DNA of 38,272 nt, taken from positions 1-38,272 of the forward strand of contig JANXOP010000028.1 of the NCBI GenBank assembly GCA_025357755.1. Direction: 5' to 3'. Origin of the DNA: Kofleriaceae bacterium. Lineage in GTDB: Bacteria; Myxococcota_A; Polyangia; Haliangiales; Haliangiaceae. This document shows positions 9,475 to 18,368 of the stretch, one piece after another. The translations under genes and the position numbers were made by a program. Each line of letters opens with the position of its first letter. Within the stretch, counting starts at the first letter, position 1. Below the pieces are notes generated by a model, which worked only from the letters and a program-made list of their open reading frames with translations, made no database searches and had not been told where the DNA came from.

Positions 9475-11270
9475 CCGAGCTCGAAGCTGAAGGGTTGGTC
9501 GTCGCCGGCCTGCGGGTGCCGTACTACGCGGGCGCGATGCACTACTGGCGGGTCCCGCCGGCGCAGTGGGCCGCGTGCTTGCGCACGATGCACGGGCTCG
9601 GCTTCACGATCGTCGAGACGCCCGTGCCATGGCGGATCCACGAGCCCGAGGCCGGCGCGCCTGCGTGGGATCACGAGCGCGATCTCCCCGCGTTCATCGA
9701 GGCTGCACGCGCCGCGGGGTTGTTGGTGGTGCTGCGCGTCGGGCCGAGCGTGAATGCGGAGCTCCCGGGATATGGCGTGCCCGACTGGGTCCTCGAGGAG
9801 CCCGCGGTGCAAGCCCGGACCTCGCGCGGTACGCCGGCATGGCTGCCCGTGCCACCGCGCGCGTTCCCGCTGCCGTCGCTCGCGAGTCGCGCGTATCACG
9901 AGCACGTGCGGCGCTGGTATGCCGCGGTCGCGAAGGTCGTCGCGCCCTATCTCGGCGAGACCGTCGTCGCGCTCGGCGTCGATCACGCCGCGGTGCTGCG
10001 GCGCGGTGCCTATGATCTCGATTACCACCCCGATGCGCTCGTGTGGTGGGACGAGCACGCGCCGGGCGTGGCCGCGCCGCGAGCGTGGGATCCGGCGAAT
10101 GCCGCGGTCTGCGCGAAGTGGGTCGGCTTTCAGGACCACTACCTCGCGCGTGCGATGCGCTTGTTCGGCGAGATCCTCGACGAGGTCGGCTTCGCAGGCA
10201 TCGCGAAATATCACGATACGGAGCTCGCTCAGCATGCGTCGCGCAGGGGCTTCCCGGAGCTCCGGCGTCGCGCAAAGCCGATCGGGTTCGAGGTCGGACT
10301 CGGCTTGCAGCCGTGGTACCCGCCGCTCGATCGCACCGATGATCCGCTGCGCGAGCGCGATCAGCTGCTGTCGCTGCTGTCGCAAGGGATGCGCGGCTTC
10401 GATCTCGCGATGGCGGTCGAGCGCGAGCAGCACTACGGCGCGGCGATCTCGCTCGACGGCAAGCCCCTGGCCCACACCGCGTGGCTCCAGCCCCTGTTCG
10501 CGAGCCTGCACGATCTCGGTTGGCCCGCGCTGCGGCGCACGGTCCCGATCGCGGTGATCGCGACCGAGGCTGACGAGCGCTACGGCCTCGCGAGCTGCGT
10601 GATCGATCCGATGACACCGGTGCTCGCGGAGCTGCTCGGCCTCGGTGCGGGTGGTGCGACGGAGCTCGGCCGTGATCCGGCGGCGATCGCCTCGCGCAAG
10701 TGGCGGCTCGCCGTGTGTCGCGCGCTCGAGCTCGCCCAGGTTCCGTACGTACTCGTGCCCGAGACCACACCGGTGGCGGACCTCGCCGCCTATCGCGCGG
10801 TGATCGTGCCGACGCTCGACCGCCTCGATCGGCACGTGCTCGCGTCGCTGAACACGCTCGCGGAAGGCAAGCAGACCATCTGCGTGATCGGCCCCGCAAC
10901 ACCGGTGCGCGACGAGCTCGAGCGACCGCTGCCGGCGCCGCTCGCGAAGCGGATCGGCAAGCTCAATCCCGGATCGCTCGAGGATCTGCGCGGGCTGGCC
11001 GAGGATCTCGTCGCGCTCGCCGGCGAACAGCCGGAGACCTGGCACGTCGAGCGCCCCGACGACGTGCGCACGGCGGTGTTCGTCGATGCGACCGATCAGG
11101 CGCGCTGCGTGTTCGTGATCAACGATAACGAGCGAGCGGTCACGGCGGTGGTCTTCGCCGAGGGTTCGTCGCTCCGCGATGCCATCACCGGCGAGATCTT
11201 CGCGATCACGAGCGGGCGCGCGCAGCTCGCGATCCACGCACGCGGCGTCCGGATGTTCCGGATCGCCTAA
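9471..11270 (+). CDS. Glycoside hydrolase family 35-like beta-galactosidase-type protein
   Basis: 599 residues. The N-terminal TIM-barrel signature matches GH35/GH42-type enzymes: AGAMHYWRVPPAQW, TPVPWRIHEPEAG, and VLRVGPSVNAELPGYGVPDW, where E97 is at the site of the family acid/base Glu. The nucleophile Glu could not be placed with confidence. The C-terminal half has a glutamine-amidotransferase-like trimerisation fold (TIPVAVIA-type strands, LNTLAEGKQTICVIG) and a small beta domain (RCVFVINDNE), as in beta-galactosidases. No signal peptide, so cytoplasmic hydrolysis of imported sugars or turnover of glycans is likely. GTG 9471 overlaps the NUDIX stop; an in-frame extension further upstream is only shadow. 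Its TAA overlaps the convergent AI-2E gene stop. Confidence 0.8.
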   Translation: MTELEAEGLVVAGLRVPYYAGAMHYWRVPPAQWAACLRTMHGLGFTIVETPVPWRIHEPEAGAPAWDHERDLPAFIEAARAAGLLVVLRVGPSVNAELPGYGVPDWVLEEPAVQARTSRGTPAWLPVPPRAFPLPSLASRAYHEHVRRWYAAVAKVVAPYLGETVVALGVDHAAVLRRGAYDLDYHPDALVWWDEHAPGVAAPRAWDPANAAVCAKWVGFQDHYLARAMRLFGEILDEVGFAGIAKYHDTELAQHASRRGFPELRRRAKPIGFEVGLGLQPWYPPLDRTDDPLRERDQLLSLLSQGMRGFDLAMAVEREQHYGAAISLDGKPLAHTAWLQPLFASLHDLGWPALRRTVPIAVIATEADERYGLASCVIDPMTPVLAELLGLGAGGATELGRDPAAIASRKWRLAVCRALELAQVPYVLVPETTPVADLAAYRAVIVPTLDRLDRHVLASLNTLAEGKQTICVIGPATPVRDELERPLPAPLAKRIGKLNPGSLEDLRGLAEDLVALAGEQPETWHVERPDDVRTAVFVDATDQARCVFVINDNERAVTAVVFAEGSSLRDAITGEIFAITSGRAQLAIHARGVRMFRIA

Positions 11271-12487
11271 CCCTTCTTGTCGACATCGAGCTTCGCGATC
11301 TCCTGGCTCACGCGCGTGCCGGCGAGCTCGCTCGCGCGCACGGTCTCGGCGAGCCGGTTCGCGATCCCGACCGCCTCTTCGGCGGAGGCATGCTCGGACA
11401 TCTCTTCGTAGACATCCCCGACGCGGTCGTCGCGCTGGCGCATCGCCTCGGCGAGCGGCCCGGCTTCACCGGGGAGCTCGACGCGAAGCTCGCGCACGAT
11501 CATCTGCACCCCCGCCGCGATGGGCAGCGCGAGCAGGGCACCGAGCATGCCGAGCAACGTGCCACCGATCATCAACGAGACGAGGACGAGCGCGGGCGAG
11601 AGCCGCAACGTTCGACCGTAGACGCGCGGGACGAGGATCCGGCTCTCGAACTCCTGGTACGCGAACATCGCGCCCGCCACGATCAGCAGGGCGGCCGCGC
11701 CTCTGCCCGAGACCGCGGCGATCGCCGGGGCACTCGCGATGTAGCCCCCGATGAACGGAATCACGTCGGTGAGTCCGGCGAACATCGCGATCGCGAGCGC
11801 ATCATCGACCTTGAACGCGGTGAGCAGCCCGAACGTGAAGATCGTGATCACGACCGACGTGATCAGCTGACCGCGCATGTAGCCGCCGACGATCTTCTTG
11901 AGACCGACCATGATCTGCGCGAGCTTGACGTGGTGATGGCGCGGCACGAGCGAGTACAGCACCGCCTGCGCGCGCCGAGGCTCGGCGAGCAGATACAGGG
12001 CGAGGAAGATCGTGGTGACGGCGTAGCCGATCGCGGTGAGGATATCGGCGGAGTAACCGAGCAAGGCATCGCCGGCCCGGACGACGAGCGAATCGATCGG
12101 CACCGCGCGGATCGATTTCACGAACGGCGTGGCCCACTGGTATTGCCCGAGGAACGCGACCAACTTGCGGCGCTCCGCGGGTGCATTCTCGATGATGTGC
12201 TGGAGCTGACCGACGAGCGGCGGCACCGTGAGGAGCAGGACCGCGACGATCGCGAGCGTGACCCCGAGAAAGATCAGCGCGAGCGCGCGCCCCCGACCGA
12301 GGCCGCGGCGCTCGAACCATCCGACCAGGGGATCGAAGGTCCCGACCAGGACGAGCGCGACCACGAAGACAACGAACACCGTCCACAGCTGGATCGCCAA
12401 CCAGACCGCCGCGATCGCGACGAGGATGTAGACCAGGGTCCGTGGACTGAGCTCGACTCTGAGTGAACGCGCCTGGTCTGATTGCAC
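11267..12487 (-). CDS. AI-2E family (TqsA/PerM-type) membrane transporter
   Basis: 406 residues with about seven to eight membrane segments, for example TLVYILVAIAAVWLAIQL, VFVVFVVALVLVG, ALALIFLGVTLAIVAVLLL, VVITIFTFGLLTAF and LVSLMIGGTLLGMLGALLALP. The order and the VIPFIGGYIASAPA and GLTDVIPFIGG motifs are typical of PF01594. Members export or move small molecules or ions; despite the name, few handle AI-2. A cytoplasmic C-terminal tail (about 60 residues, charged) follows the last segment. The GTG start shares its first base with the last base of the receiver gene stop (TAGTG), so translation is coupled to that gene. It converges with the glycosidase gene with a four-base overlap of stop codons. 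Confidence 0.9.
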   Translation of the reverse strand: MQSDQARSLRVELSPRTLVYILVAIAAVWLAIQLWTVFVVFVVALVLVGTFDPLVGWFERRGLGRGRALALIFLGVTLAIVAVLLLTVPPLVGQLQHIIENAPAERRKLVAFLGQYQWATPFVKSIRAVPIDSLVVRAGDALLGYSADILTAIGYAVTTIFLALYLLAEPRRAQAVLYSLVPRHHHVKLAQIMVGLKKIVGGYMRGQLITSVVITIFTFGLLTAFKVDDALAIAMFAGLTDVIPFIGGYIASAPAIAAVSGRGAAALLIVAGAMFAYQEFESRILVPRVYGRTLRLSPALVLVSLMIGGTLLGMLGALLALPIAAGVQMIVRELRVELPGEAGPLAEAMRQRDDRVGDVYEEMSEHASAEEAVGIANRLAETVRASELAGTRVSQEIAKLDVDKKG

Positions 12488-12912
12488 TAGCCGAAGCTAC
12501 GCGCAGGACCGGTCGGTTCGTCATCATCCGCGAAGTCATTCGGCACGAGCACGGGCCGAGCGTGCCCGGCGCAGCGCGCGACCGCGGTGACCAGCTCGAC
12601 CGGATCGCACGGCTTCGCGAGGAAGGCCGCCGCACCGATCCGCGCGGAGATCTCCGGCGCGGCTGGCGAGCTCGACACCAAGATGATCGGTGGCGAATCG
12701 GGCAAGGAGTTGAGGTTGCGCGCGAGCTCGACCGTACCGCCCCGAGGGTCGTACGCGTCGACAACGATCACGTCGATGCCGCCTTCACTGGCACGCAGGA
12801 AGGCTTCGCGGCTCGTAACCGCGGTCAGCACCTCGTGACCTGCATCGCGCAAGAACGATCCGAGGCGCTCGCGCGTCTCCGGATCCGACTCGACGAGAAG
12901 GACACTTCCCAC
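12487..12912 (-). CDS. Stand-alone response regulator (receiver domain)
   Basis: 141 residues, one CheY-like receiver with no output domain. Visible residues: the acidic start VLLVESDPE, phospho-acceptor Asp52 (IDVIVVDAYDP), the Ser80 position (IILVSSS) and Lys100 (FLAKPCDP). The last ~25 residues (NDFADDDEPTGPARSFG) form an acidic tail. It would be phosphorylated by an unknown histidine kinase; none is encoded in this window. The GTG start is preceded by TACGCT with six bases between, and the previous gene (kinase/ATPase) ends 24 bases upstream. It is coupled to the AI-2E gene (TAGTG), which suggests it controls or shares a pathway with the exporter. Confidence 0.88.
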   Translation of the reverse strand: MGSVLLVESDPETRERLGSFLRDAGHEVLTAVTSREAFLRASEGGIDVIVVDAYDPRGGTVELARNLNSLPDSPPIILVSSSPAAPEISARIGAAAFLAKPCDPVELVTAVARCAGHARPVLVPNDFADDDEPTGPARSFG

Positions 12913-12918
12913 GTTTGG

Positions 12919-12924
12919 AGCGTA
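12919..12924 (-). promoter_or_regulatory. Putative -10 element, leaderless arrangement
   Basis: TACGCT on the minus strand, six bases before the receiver gene's GTG. The same hexamer and spacing occur at 26282 on the plus strand. No -35 match was found. Confidence 0.35.
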
Positions 12925-12936
12925 ACCTAGATCACG

Positions 12937-15900
12937 TCAGGATTTAGGATTGTTCGGCGGATTCGACTTCCGCTTCGCGCGTTCGTGGCCCTCGGCCCAA
13001 CCAATCTCTTTGCTCAGTGTCGCCGCATCGTTGATGCGATTTCCGAGGACGACACCGGGAGTAGGAATGTCCGTGAGGAGCAACTCCGCCGTCGCCCGGC
13101 GATCGCCGAGGCCGCGAATCTCCGCGATCGCGGCGGAACGGTAGCGCTCGGCCTTGGCGCCGAGCCCGACCTTCTCGCACAGGCTCGCGAGCAACTGCTG
13201 GACCCGCGCGGCCCCGAGCCGCGAGCGCACGCGCTGGGCGTGGAACAACGCGGCCTCGGCTAGCCTCAGCGCGCGATACGGATCGCCGCTGGTCTCCACG
13301 ATCTGCGCCTGCGCGCGGAGCAAGCGCCAGAACGATTCCGGGCCATCGAGCGTGGTGAAGCCTTCCCCGAGCGTCGCGAGATCGATGCACTCGACGAGCT
13401 CGCGGTTCGCGCCTTCGGGATCACCATGGCGCATCAGCGCTTGTGCGAGATCGAGGTAGAGGTCGCACACCATGTTCATGTCGCCCGAGCCGATCGCGCG
13501 GCCGACCCCTCGACGGAGCGCCGCGATCGAGCCCTCGACGTCGCCTTCGGACAGCGCGAGCGCCGCGTTCGCGCGATCGATCATCGCGACGAGAGCCTGC
13601 GCGCTCGACCAACCACGTGCCTCGGCGAGGATGCCGCGCGCGAGCGCCGTATCGCCGCGCGTGCGCAAGACATCGGCGAGCTTGACCGAGAGCGCGACGA
13701 ACTGCTTCTCGGCGCCATCCTCGATCTCGCCGGATTGCACGGCGACGCGCACCGCGACGAGCGCGCGATAGTAGAACTGGCCGGCGCCGACGTCGTCGAG
13801 CTGCGCGGCGGCGTGATCGCCTGCGCGGCGCAAGAGATCGATCGCTTCGCGCGGATGACCGGCAAGATCGTGGTGGTGCCCGAGCAGGGCATCGTCGTGC
13901 GACAGCTTCGCGGTCGCCGTCGCGGCATGCGAGTGCAGCGAGCGCCGCACGTCGGCCGGTGTCGCATCGTAGACAATCTCGCGCACGAGCCGGCTCGTGA
14001 ACGTGAGCTGGCCCGAGGGGTCGCGCCCCAGCAGGCCGTGGCTCTCGGCATCGGCGAGGCCGGGATCGAGGATCTCGATCGAGATCATCGCACGCAGCGC
14101 ATCGAGTTGCGGCTCGATGCCGAGCACGGCGGCAGCCTGCAACACGTCGCGGGTCGAGCGCGCGAGCATCGACAGCCGCGCGGCGATCAAGTCGGGGAGC
14201 GAGACCTTGGTATCCTCGGCCTTGCCGCCTTCGAGCAGGTAGCGGACCACGTGATCGACGTGACCCGGATACGCGCGCGTGGTCTCGAACAGCTGCTGCA
14301 CCGACGGCGAGCCGCGCATGCCGTTCGCCGTGATCGCCTTGACGATCGCTTCGAGATCCACGGCATCGAGCCCGCCGAGCTCGACGCGCGTGACCGCGGC
14401 GGGCCATTGCTCGCCGAACGTGGTGCTCGCCGTCATCACGATCGGCGGCAGCGTCAGGTCGTGCGCTTCGGTCGCGCGACGCAGGATCTCGAGGCTCGGG
14501 TGATCGAAGCGATCGATGTCTTCGCAGACGATGGTAGCGGGAGCGGTGATCGCCGCCCGCTCGAGCGCGCGCAGCGCCGACCACACCATCTCGCGGCGAC
14601 GGACTGGCGCCTCGAGCTCGAGCAGCGTGGTGGGATGACCGAACAGTTGCGCGATGCCCGGGACATCGCGCTCGTTGAGCCCGAGCGCGAGGATCGCGTT
14701 GCGCAGATCGAGCTCGCTCGCGACGGGCGGCAGCTGCAGCACGGCGGCGAGCAGCGAGCGAATCGGGTAGTAGGGCGCCGCGAGTCCGCTCGGGTCCGGA
14801 CCGACCTGATAGATCACGCGCGTCCCGTTGGCGAGCTTGTCGTACGCGCGCCGCAAGATCGCGGTGCGGCCCGCGCCTTCGTTACCGATGAGGAGCATGC
14901 CGTTCGTGCCACCCGGCGCCTGCTGCATGTGCACGAGCAGCGCGGCGAGCTCCTGTGCGCGACCAAAGAACGGGAGCGGCAGCACGGCCTCGGCCTGGGG
15001 TGCCAGCGTCGCGACCTCGAACGTCTTCGAGACGCGGACGCGCGGCGTGCCGCACTCCGGGCAGAACTTCCAGGTCGGCTGACAGGACGCGGAGCACGAC
15101 ACGCACTTGTCGGTCGTGGGGATGTTCCGCATCCGCGCGCGGATCTGCATCACCGCTTCGCGCATCTCGAGGGCGGTGGCGTAGCGGTCCGTCGGATGTT
15201 TCGCGAGCGCGCGGGTCATCACGACATCGACATCGCGCGGCACGTTCGAGCGGCGATTCGAGAGCGCTTGCGGCTGCGCCTTGAGATGGTTCGTGAGGAT
15301 CTCGGTCGTCGAGCCGGCGAAGAACGGCGTGCGCTCGGCGAGCAGCTCGTAGAGGATGATGCCGACCGCGTAGATGTCCGACGCGAACGAGGGGGGCGCG
15401 CCGCTGATCACCTCGGGCGCCATGTACTCCGGCGTGCCGCTGATCGAGCGATCTTCGTTGACGTCGCGCACGCCGGTGACGAGGCGGGCGATGCCGAAAT
15501 CGACGATCTTCACGGTGTCGACGCCGGCGCGCCGCTGGTCGAGGATGATGTTATCGGCCTTGAGGTCGGCGTGGACGACGCCAGCGAGGTGCGCTTCCTC
15601 GATGCCGAACAGCGTCTGCGCGATGATGTCGAGCACGCGATCGACATCGAGCGGGGTCTCGTTGACGAGCAGCTGCGTCAGGGTCGGACCCTTGACGTAC
15701 TCCATCGCGAGATAGAGCAGGCCGTCGGGGGCGGCGCCGTAATCGATGATCGAGACGCAGTTCGGATGGTTGAGCCGCGACGCGGACATCGCCTCGCCGC
15801 GGAACCGCGAGATCATCCGCGTATCGGCGGACAACTCTTCGTTGAGGATCTTCACGGCGACCGTGCGGCCGAGCGCCATCTGATCGGCCTTGTAGACGGC

Positions 15901-16002
15901 ACCACTGCCGCCGATGCCGATGCAGGCCGTCAGCTTGAACTTGTCGCCGAGCACCCGCCCGACGAGCTTCAGCGACTTCGCGACTTGATCCTGAACGCTC
16001 AC
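12937..16002 (-). CDS. Ser/Thr protein kinase fused to zinc ribbon, AAA-type ATPase and TPR-like region
   Basis: 1021 residues. Kinase domain 21-290: Gly loop GIGGSGAVYKA, Lys51, catalytic HADLKADN (144-151; Asp146 kept, Arg replaced by Ala), DFG 168-170, APE 195-197. A zinc ribbon follows with Cys300/303 and Cys314/317, plus Cys307. Next comes an orc1/MalT-like ATPase from about 345 (FFGRAQEL); its P-loop is GNEGAGRT, with Arg instead of the usual Lys, and Walker B is TIVCEDID. The last ~400 residues are helical, TPR-like repeats. The layout resembles PknK-type and other 'kinase plus predicted ATPase' signal proteins, here without a DNA-binding domain. GTG 16002 follows the thiolase stop directly (TGAGTG), so the two genes are coupled. 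Cytoplasmic. Confidence 0.92.
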   Translation of the reverse strand: MSVQDQVAKSLKLVGRVLGDKFKLTACIGIGGSGAVYKADQMALGRTVAVKILNEELSADTRMISRFRGEAMSASRLNHPNCVSIIDYGAAPDGLLYLAMEYVKGPTLTQLLVNETPLDVDRVLDIIAQTLFGIEEAHLAGVVHADLKADNIILDQRRAGVDTVKIVDFGIARLVTGVRDVNEDRSISGTPEYMAPEVISGAPPSFASDIYAVGIILYELLAERTPFFAGSTTEILTNHLKAQPQALSNRRSNVPRDVDVVMTRALAKHPTDRYATALEMREAVMQIRARMRNIPTTDKCVSCSASCQPTWKFCPECGTPRVRVSKTFEVATLAPQAEAVLPLPFFGRAQELAALLVHMQQAPGGTNGMLLIGNEGAGRTAILRRAYDKLANGTRVIYQVGPDPSGLAAPYYPIRSLLAAVLQLPPVASELDLRNAILALGLNERDVPGIAQLFGHPTTLLELEAPVRRREMVWSALRALERAAITAPATIVCEDIDRFDHPSLEILRRATEAHDLTLPPIVMTASTTFGEQWPAAVTRVELGGLDAVDLEAIVKAITANGMRGSPSVQQLFETTRAYPGHVDHVVRYLLEGGKAEDTKVSLPDLIAARLSMLARSTRDVLQAAAVLGIEPQLDALRAMISIEILDPGLADAESHGLLGRDPSGQLTFTSRLVREIVYDATPADVRRSLHSHAATATAKLSHDDALLGHHHDLAGHPREAIDLLRRAGDHAAAQLDDVGAGQFYYRALVAVRVAVQSGEIEDGAEKQFVALSVKLADVLRTRGDTALARGILAEARGWSSAQALVAMIDRANAALALSEGDVEGSIAALRRGVGRAIGSGDMNMVCDLYLDLAQALMRHGDPEGANRELVECIDLATLGEGFTTLDGPESFWRLLRAQAQIVETSGDPYRALRLAEAALFHAQRVRSRLGAARVQQLLASLCEKVGLGAKAERYRSAAIAEIRGLGDRRATAELLLTDIPTPGVVLGNRINDAATLSKEIGWAEGHERAKRKSNPPNNPKS

Positions 16003-17229
16003 TCAGACCCGTTCGATGATGCAGGCGATGCCCTGCCCGACCCCGATACACATCGAGGCTAACCCGAATTGACCCTGGCGTTGTTGGAGCTCGTGCATGA
16101 GCGTGAGCACCAACCGCGCACCGCTCGCGCCGAGCGGGTGACCCCACGCGATCGCGCCGCCGTTGACGTTGACCTTCTCGGGATCGAGACCGATCTGCTC
16201 GATGCACGGGATGGCCTGCGCCGCGAACGCTTCGTTGAGCTCCGCGAGATCGATCTTGTCTGCCGCGAGCTCGGCGCGCGCGAGCACCTTCTTGCTCGCC
16301 GGAATCGGACCGAGCCCCATGTAACTCGGTTCGACACCGGCCGACGCACCACCGACGTACCGCGCGAGGGGCTTCAAGCCGAATTCCTTCACGGCGCGCT
16401 CGCTCGCGAGCAGCAGGGCCGCGGCGCCATCGTTCAAGCCCGAAGCATTCCCGGCGGTGACCGTGCCATGCGTCCCCTTCGCCGCGAACGCCGGCTTGAG
16501 CTTCGCGAGCGACTCCAGCGTGGTCGCGCGCGGATGCTCGTCGACGGAGAACGTGATCGCCGTGCCGGTCTTTTTATCGACGCCGGTCACGATCGGGGTG
16601 GTCTCGATCGCCATCCGGCCCGAGGCGAGGGCCGCCGCGGCGCGCTGTTGCGAGACCAGCGCGAACGCGTCCTGTGCTTCGCGCGAGACCTTGCATCTCT
16701 CGGCGACCTTCTCGGCGGTCTCGCCCATCGCTAGCGTGCCGTGCGCCTCTTGCATCTTCGGATTGACGAACCGCCAGCCGAGCGTGGTGTCGTACATCGC
16801 GGGGTTGCCGCGCTGGAACGCCTCGGTCGCCTTGCCCATCACGATCGGCGCGCGCGTCATCTGTTCGACGCCACCCGCGATCACGAGGTCCGCTTCACCG
16901 GTCATGATCGCGCGCGCGGCATCGATCACGGCATTCATGCCCGAGCCGCAGAGCCGGTTGACCGTCGCACCCGGAACGCTGACCGGGAGGCCCGCGAGGA
17001 GCGCCGCCATGCGCGCGACATTGCGATTGTCTTCGCCGGCCTGATTCGCGCAGCCCAGGATCACGTCGTCGATCCGCTCGGCCGGAATCTTGGTGCGTTC
17101 GACGAGCGCCTTGATCACGGCGGCGGCAAGGTCATCGGCGCGGACACTCGCGAGCGCACCGCCGTACCGGCCAAACGGAGACCGAAGGCCATCGACGAGA
17201 TAGGCAACTCCACCAGGAGGGCGGCTCAT
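16003..17229 (-). CDS. Acetyl-CoA C-acyltransferase (thiolase)
   Basis: 408 residues, normal for a degradative/biosynthetic thiolase. The acyl-accepting Cys94 lies in NRLCGSGM, the His364 in [11 protein letters not shown] and the second Cys394 in SMCIGVGQG, so all catalytic residues are present. [13 protein letters not shown] and [11 protein letters not shown] are also typical. The sequence looks closest to the 3-oxoadipyl-CoA/beta-ketothiolase branch, but the chain length it uses cannot be read. It either cleaves 3-oxoacyl-CoA or condenses two acetyl-CoA. ATG 17229 fits the family N-terminus, and TATGGT lies six bases before it. It is the first gene of a cluster with a kinase, a receiver and an exporter, an unusual setting for a metabolic enzyme. 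Confidence 0.93.
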   Translation of the reverse strand: MSRPPGGVAYLVDGLRSPFGRYGGALASVRADDLAAAVIKALVERTKIPAERIDDVILGCANQAGEDNRNVARMAALLAGLPVSVPGATVNRLCGSGMNAVIDAARAIMTGEADLVIAGGVEQMTRAPIVMGKATEAFQRGNPAMYDTTLGWRFVNPKMQEAHGTLAMGETAEKVAERCKVSREAQDAFALVSQQRAAAALASGRMAIETTPIVTGVDKKTGTAITFSVDEHPRATTLESLAKLKPAFAAKGTHGTVTAGNASGLNDGAAALLLASERAVKEFGLKPLARYVGGASAGVEPSYMGLGPIPASKKVLARAELAADKIDLAELNEAFAAQAIPCIEQIGLDPEKVNVNGGAIAWGHPLGASGARLVLTLMHELQQRQGQFGLASMCIGVGQGIACIIERV

Positions 17230-17235
17230 GCGCGC

Positions 17236-17241
17236 ACCATA
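17236..17241 (-). promoter_or_regulatory. Putative -10 element, leaderless arrangement
   Basis: TATGGT on the minus strand, six bases (GCGCGC) before the thiolase ATG. It lies in a 57-base gap shared with the divergent gene at 17287. Confidence 0.35.
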
Positions 17242-17274
17242 CGACGAAAAGTGGCCCCGGGGATCCGCGCTCCA

Positions 17275-17280
17275 TAGGGT
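17275..17280 (+). promoter_or_regulatory. Putative -10 element, leaderless arrangement
   Basis: TAGGGT lies six bases before the ATG at 17287. There is no Shine-Dalgarno. Confidence 0.3.
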
Positions 17281-17286
17281 CTAGGG

Positions 17287-17682
17287 ATGATGCTCCAGCA
17301 AGTCGACCCCGACGCTGAACGCGACGTCAGCTGGCTCGCGATCCGCCAGCCCGCGGTGATCCGTCTCCTCGAACAGGAGCTGGTCTCCGCCGATGGCGAT
17401 GCCTTCGCCGCGGGGCTGGAGCTCGCCTGCCGCGTCCTCGGCGGCCGCACGCCGCTGGGCGACCTGCGGTTGGACCACCAGGCCCTGATGACCGGGATGC
17501 GCGCGGTCCGTGCCGGCCGGTGCGACCGCGCGATGGTGCGTTCGTTGCGCGACCAGATCGCGGAGCTGCCCGTCGTGTTGGGTCCGGCCGAAGAAGACGC
17601 CGTGGCGACCGTGATCTGCGCGGTGATCTACGCGGTGCTCGATGCGAGCGTGCGTGACTTCGACGACGCGCTAGTCGACTGA
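17287..17682 (+). CDS. Small hypothetical helical protein
   Basis: 131 residues; not recognised. It is predicted almost wholly helical, with Leu/Ala-rich segments (AVIRLLEQELVSADGDAFAAGLELACRVL; the 5' half of that run is the strongest) and a C-terminal ATVICAVIYAVLDASVRDF stretch. No signal peptide; the C-terminal hydrophobic stretch is too short and interrupted for a sure membrane helix. It lies divergent from the thiolase gene and its last 12 bases overlap the pseudouridine synthase gene on the other strand. A second ATG immediately follows the first at 17290. Confidence 0.65.
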   Translation: MMLQQVDPDAERDVSWLAIRQPAVIRLLEQELVSADGDAFAAGLELACRVLGGRTPLGDLRLDHQALMTGMRAVRAGRCDRAMVRSLRDQIAELPVVLGPAEEDAVATVICAVIYAVLDASVRDFDDALVD

Positions 17683-18318
17683 AAAGGCGAGCTTGGCCGC
17701 CGCGATCGCGGCGACGAGATCCTCCGCGAGCGGGCACTCGACCGCGAGCTCGCCACCGTCCGGGTGCGCGACCCGCAACGAGATCGAGTGGAGCGCGAGC
17801 CGATGGAGGTCGAAGCGCTCTCGAAACAGCCGGTTGTGCTCGCCCTTGCCGTACCTGACGTCGCCGATCAGCGGACACGAGATATGCTTGAGGTGGCGAC
17901 GGATCTGGTGGAGCCGGCCGGTCCGCGGGCGCGCCTCGACGACGGAGTACCGGCCAAACGATTCGCGGCGCCACACCTCGGTGACCGCCGGGACCCGGTC
18001 CTCGCCAGGAGCCCTTGGAATCGGATGGTCGATCACGAGCTCGTCGGGCGGATGGCCACGGGTGAGCGCGAGGTACCGTTTGTCGGCCTCGGGCCACGCC
18101 TCGGCAAACGCCCGCGCGGCCTCCTTGTCGAGCGCGAACAGCACGCAGCCCGAGGCGCCGCGATCGAGGCGATGGACCGGATAGACGTACGCGCTGACGG
18201 TGTCGCGGGTCTGCTGGAGCAACGCGTCGTCCCCATCATCCCAGCCGCGATGTGTTGCCACCCCGCTCGGTTTAGCGACGACCACGCAGCGTGCGTCGCG
18301 GTGAAGGATCGGGATCAC
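17671..18318 (-). CDS. truC: RluA-family pseudouridine synthase (TruC-like)
   Basis: About 215 residues, a short RluA-family enzyme with no S4 domain. Motif I, with catalytic Asp52, is HRLDRGASG. RTGRLHQIRRHL binds the RNA backbone, and GDVRYGKGEHNR with LHRLALHS is typical of TruC, which makes pseudouridine 65 in tRNA. The assignment to TruC over RluC/RluD relies on length and on the VIPILHRDARCVVVAKPSGV N-terminus. The GTG at 18318 starts right there; the open frame reaches back to 18363, but those residues are not conserved in type, and TATGCT lies eight bases before the GTG. The 3' end overlaps the convergent small gene by 12 bases. Confidence 0.87.
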   Translation of the reverse strand: MIPILHRDARCVVVAKPSGVATHRGWDDGDDALLQQTRDTVSAYVYPVHRLDRGASGCVLFALDKEAARAFAEAWPEADKRYLALTRGHPPDELVIDHPIPRAPGEDRVPAVTEVWRRESFGRYSVVEARPRTGRLHQIRRHLKHISCPLIGDVRYGKGEHNRLFRERFDLHRLALHSISLRVAHPDGGELAVECPLAEDLVAAIAAAKLAFSVD

Positions 18319-18326
18319 GAAGCGGC

Positions 18327-18332
18327 AGCATA
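18327..18332 (-). promoter_or_regulatory. Putative -10 element for the pseudouridine synthase gene
   Basis: TATGCT on the minus strand, eight bases before the GTG at 18318. No Shine-Dalgarno is present. Confidence 0.35.
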
Positions 18333-18368
18333 GGCGTATCCAAGAGCGCCGTCCGACATCCAAGCAAG

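Noticed and set aside
13426..16062. Open frame of about 880 codons on the plus strand, opposite the kinase/ATPase gene
   Set aside because: Arg/Asp/Glu-rich product without motifs; the minus strand has a complete kinase, zinc ribbon and ATPase.
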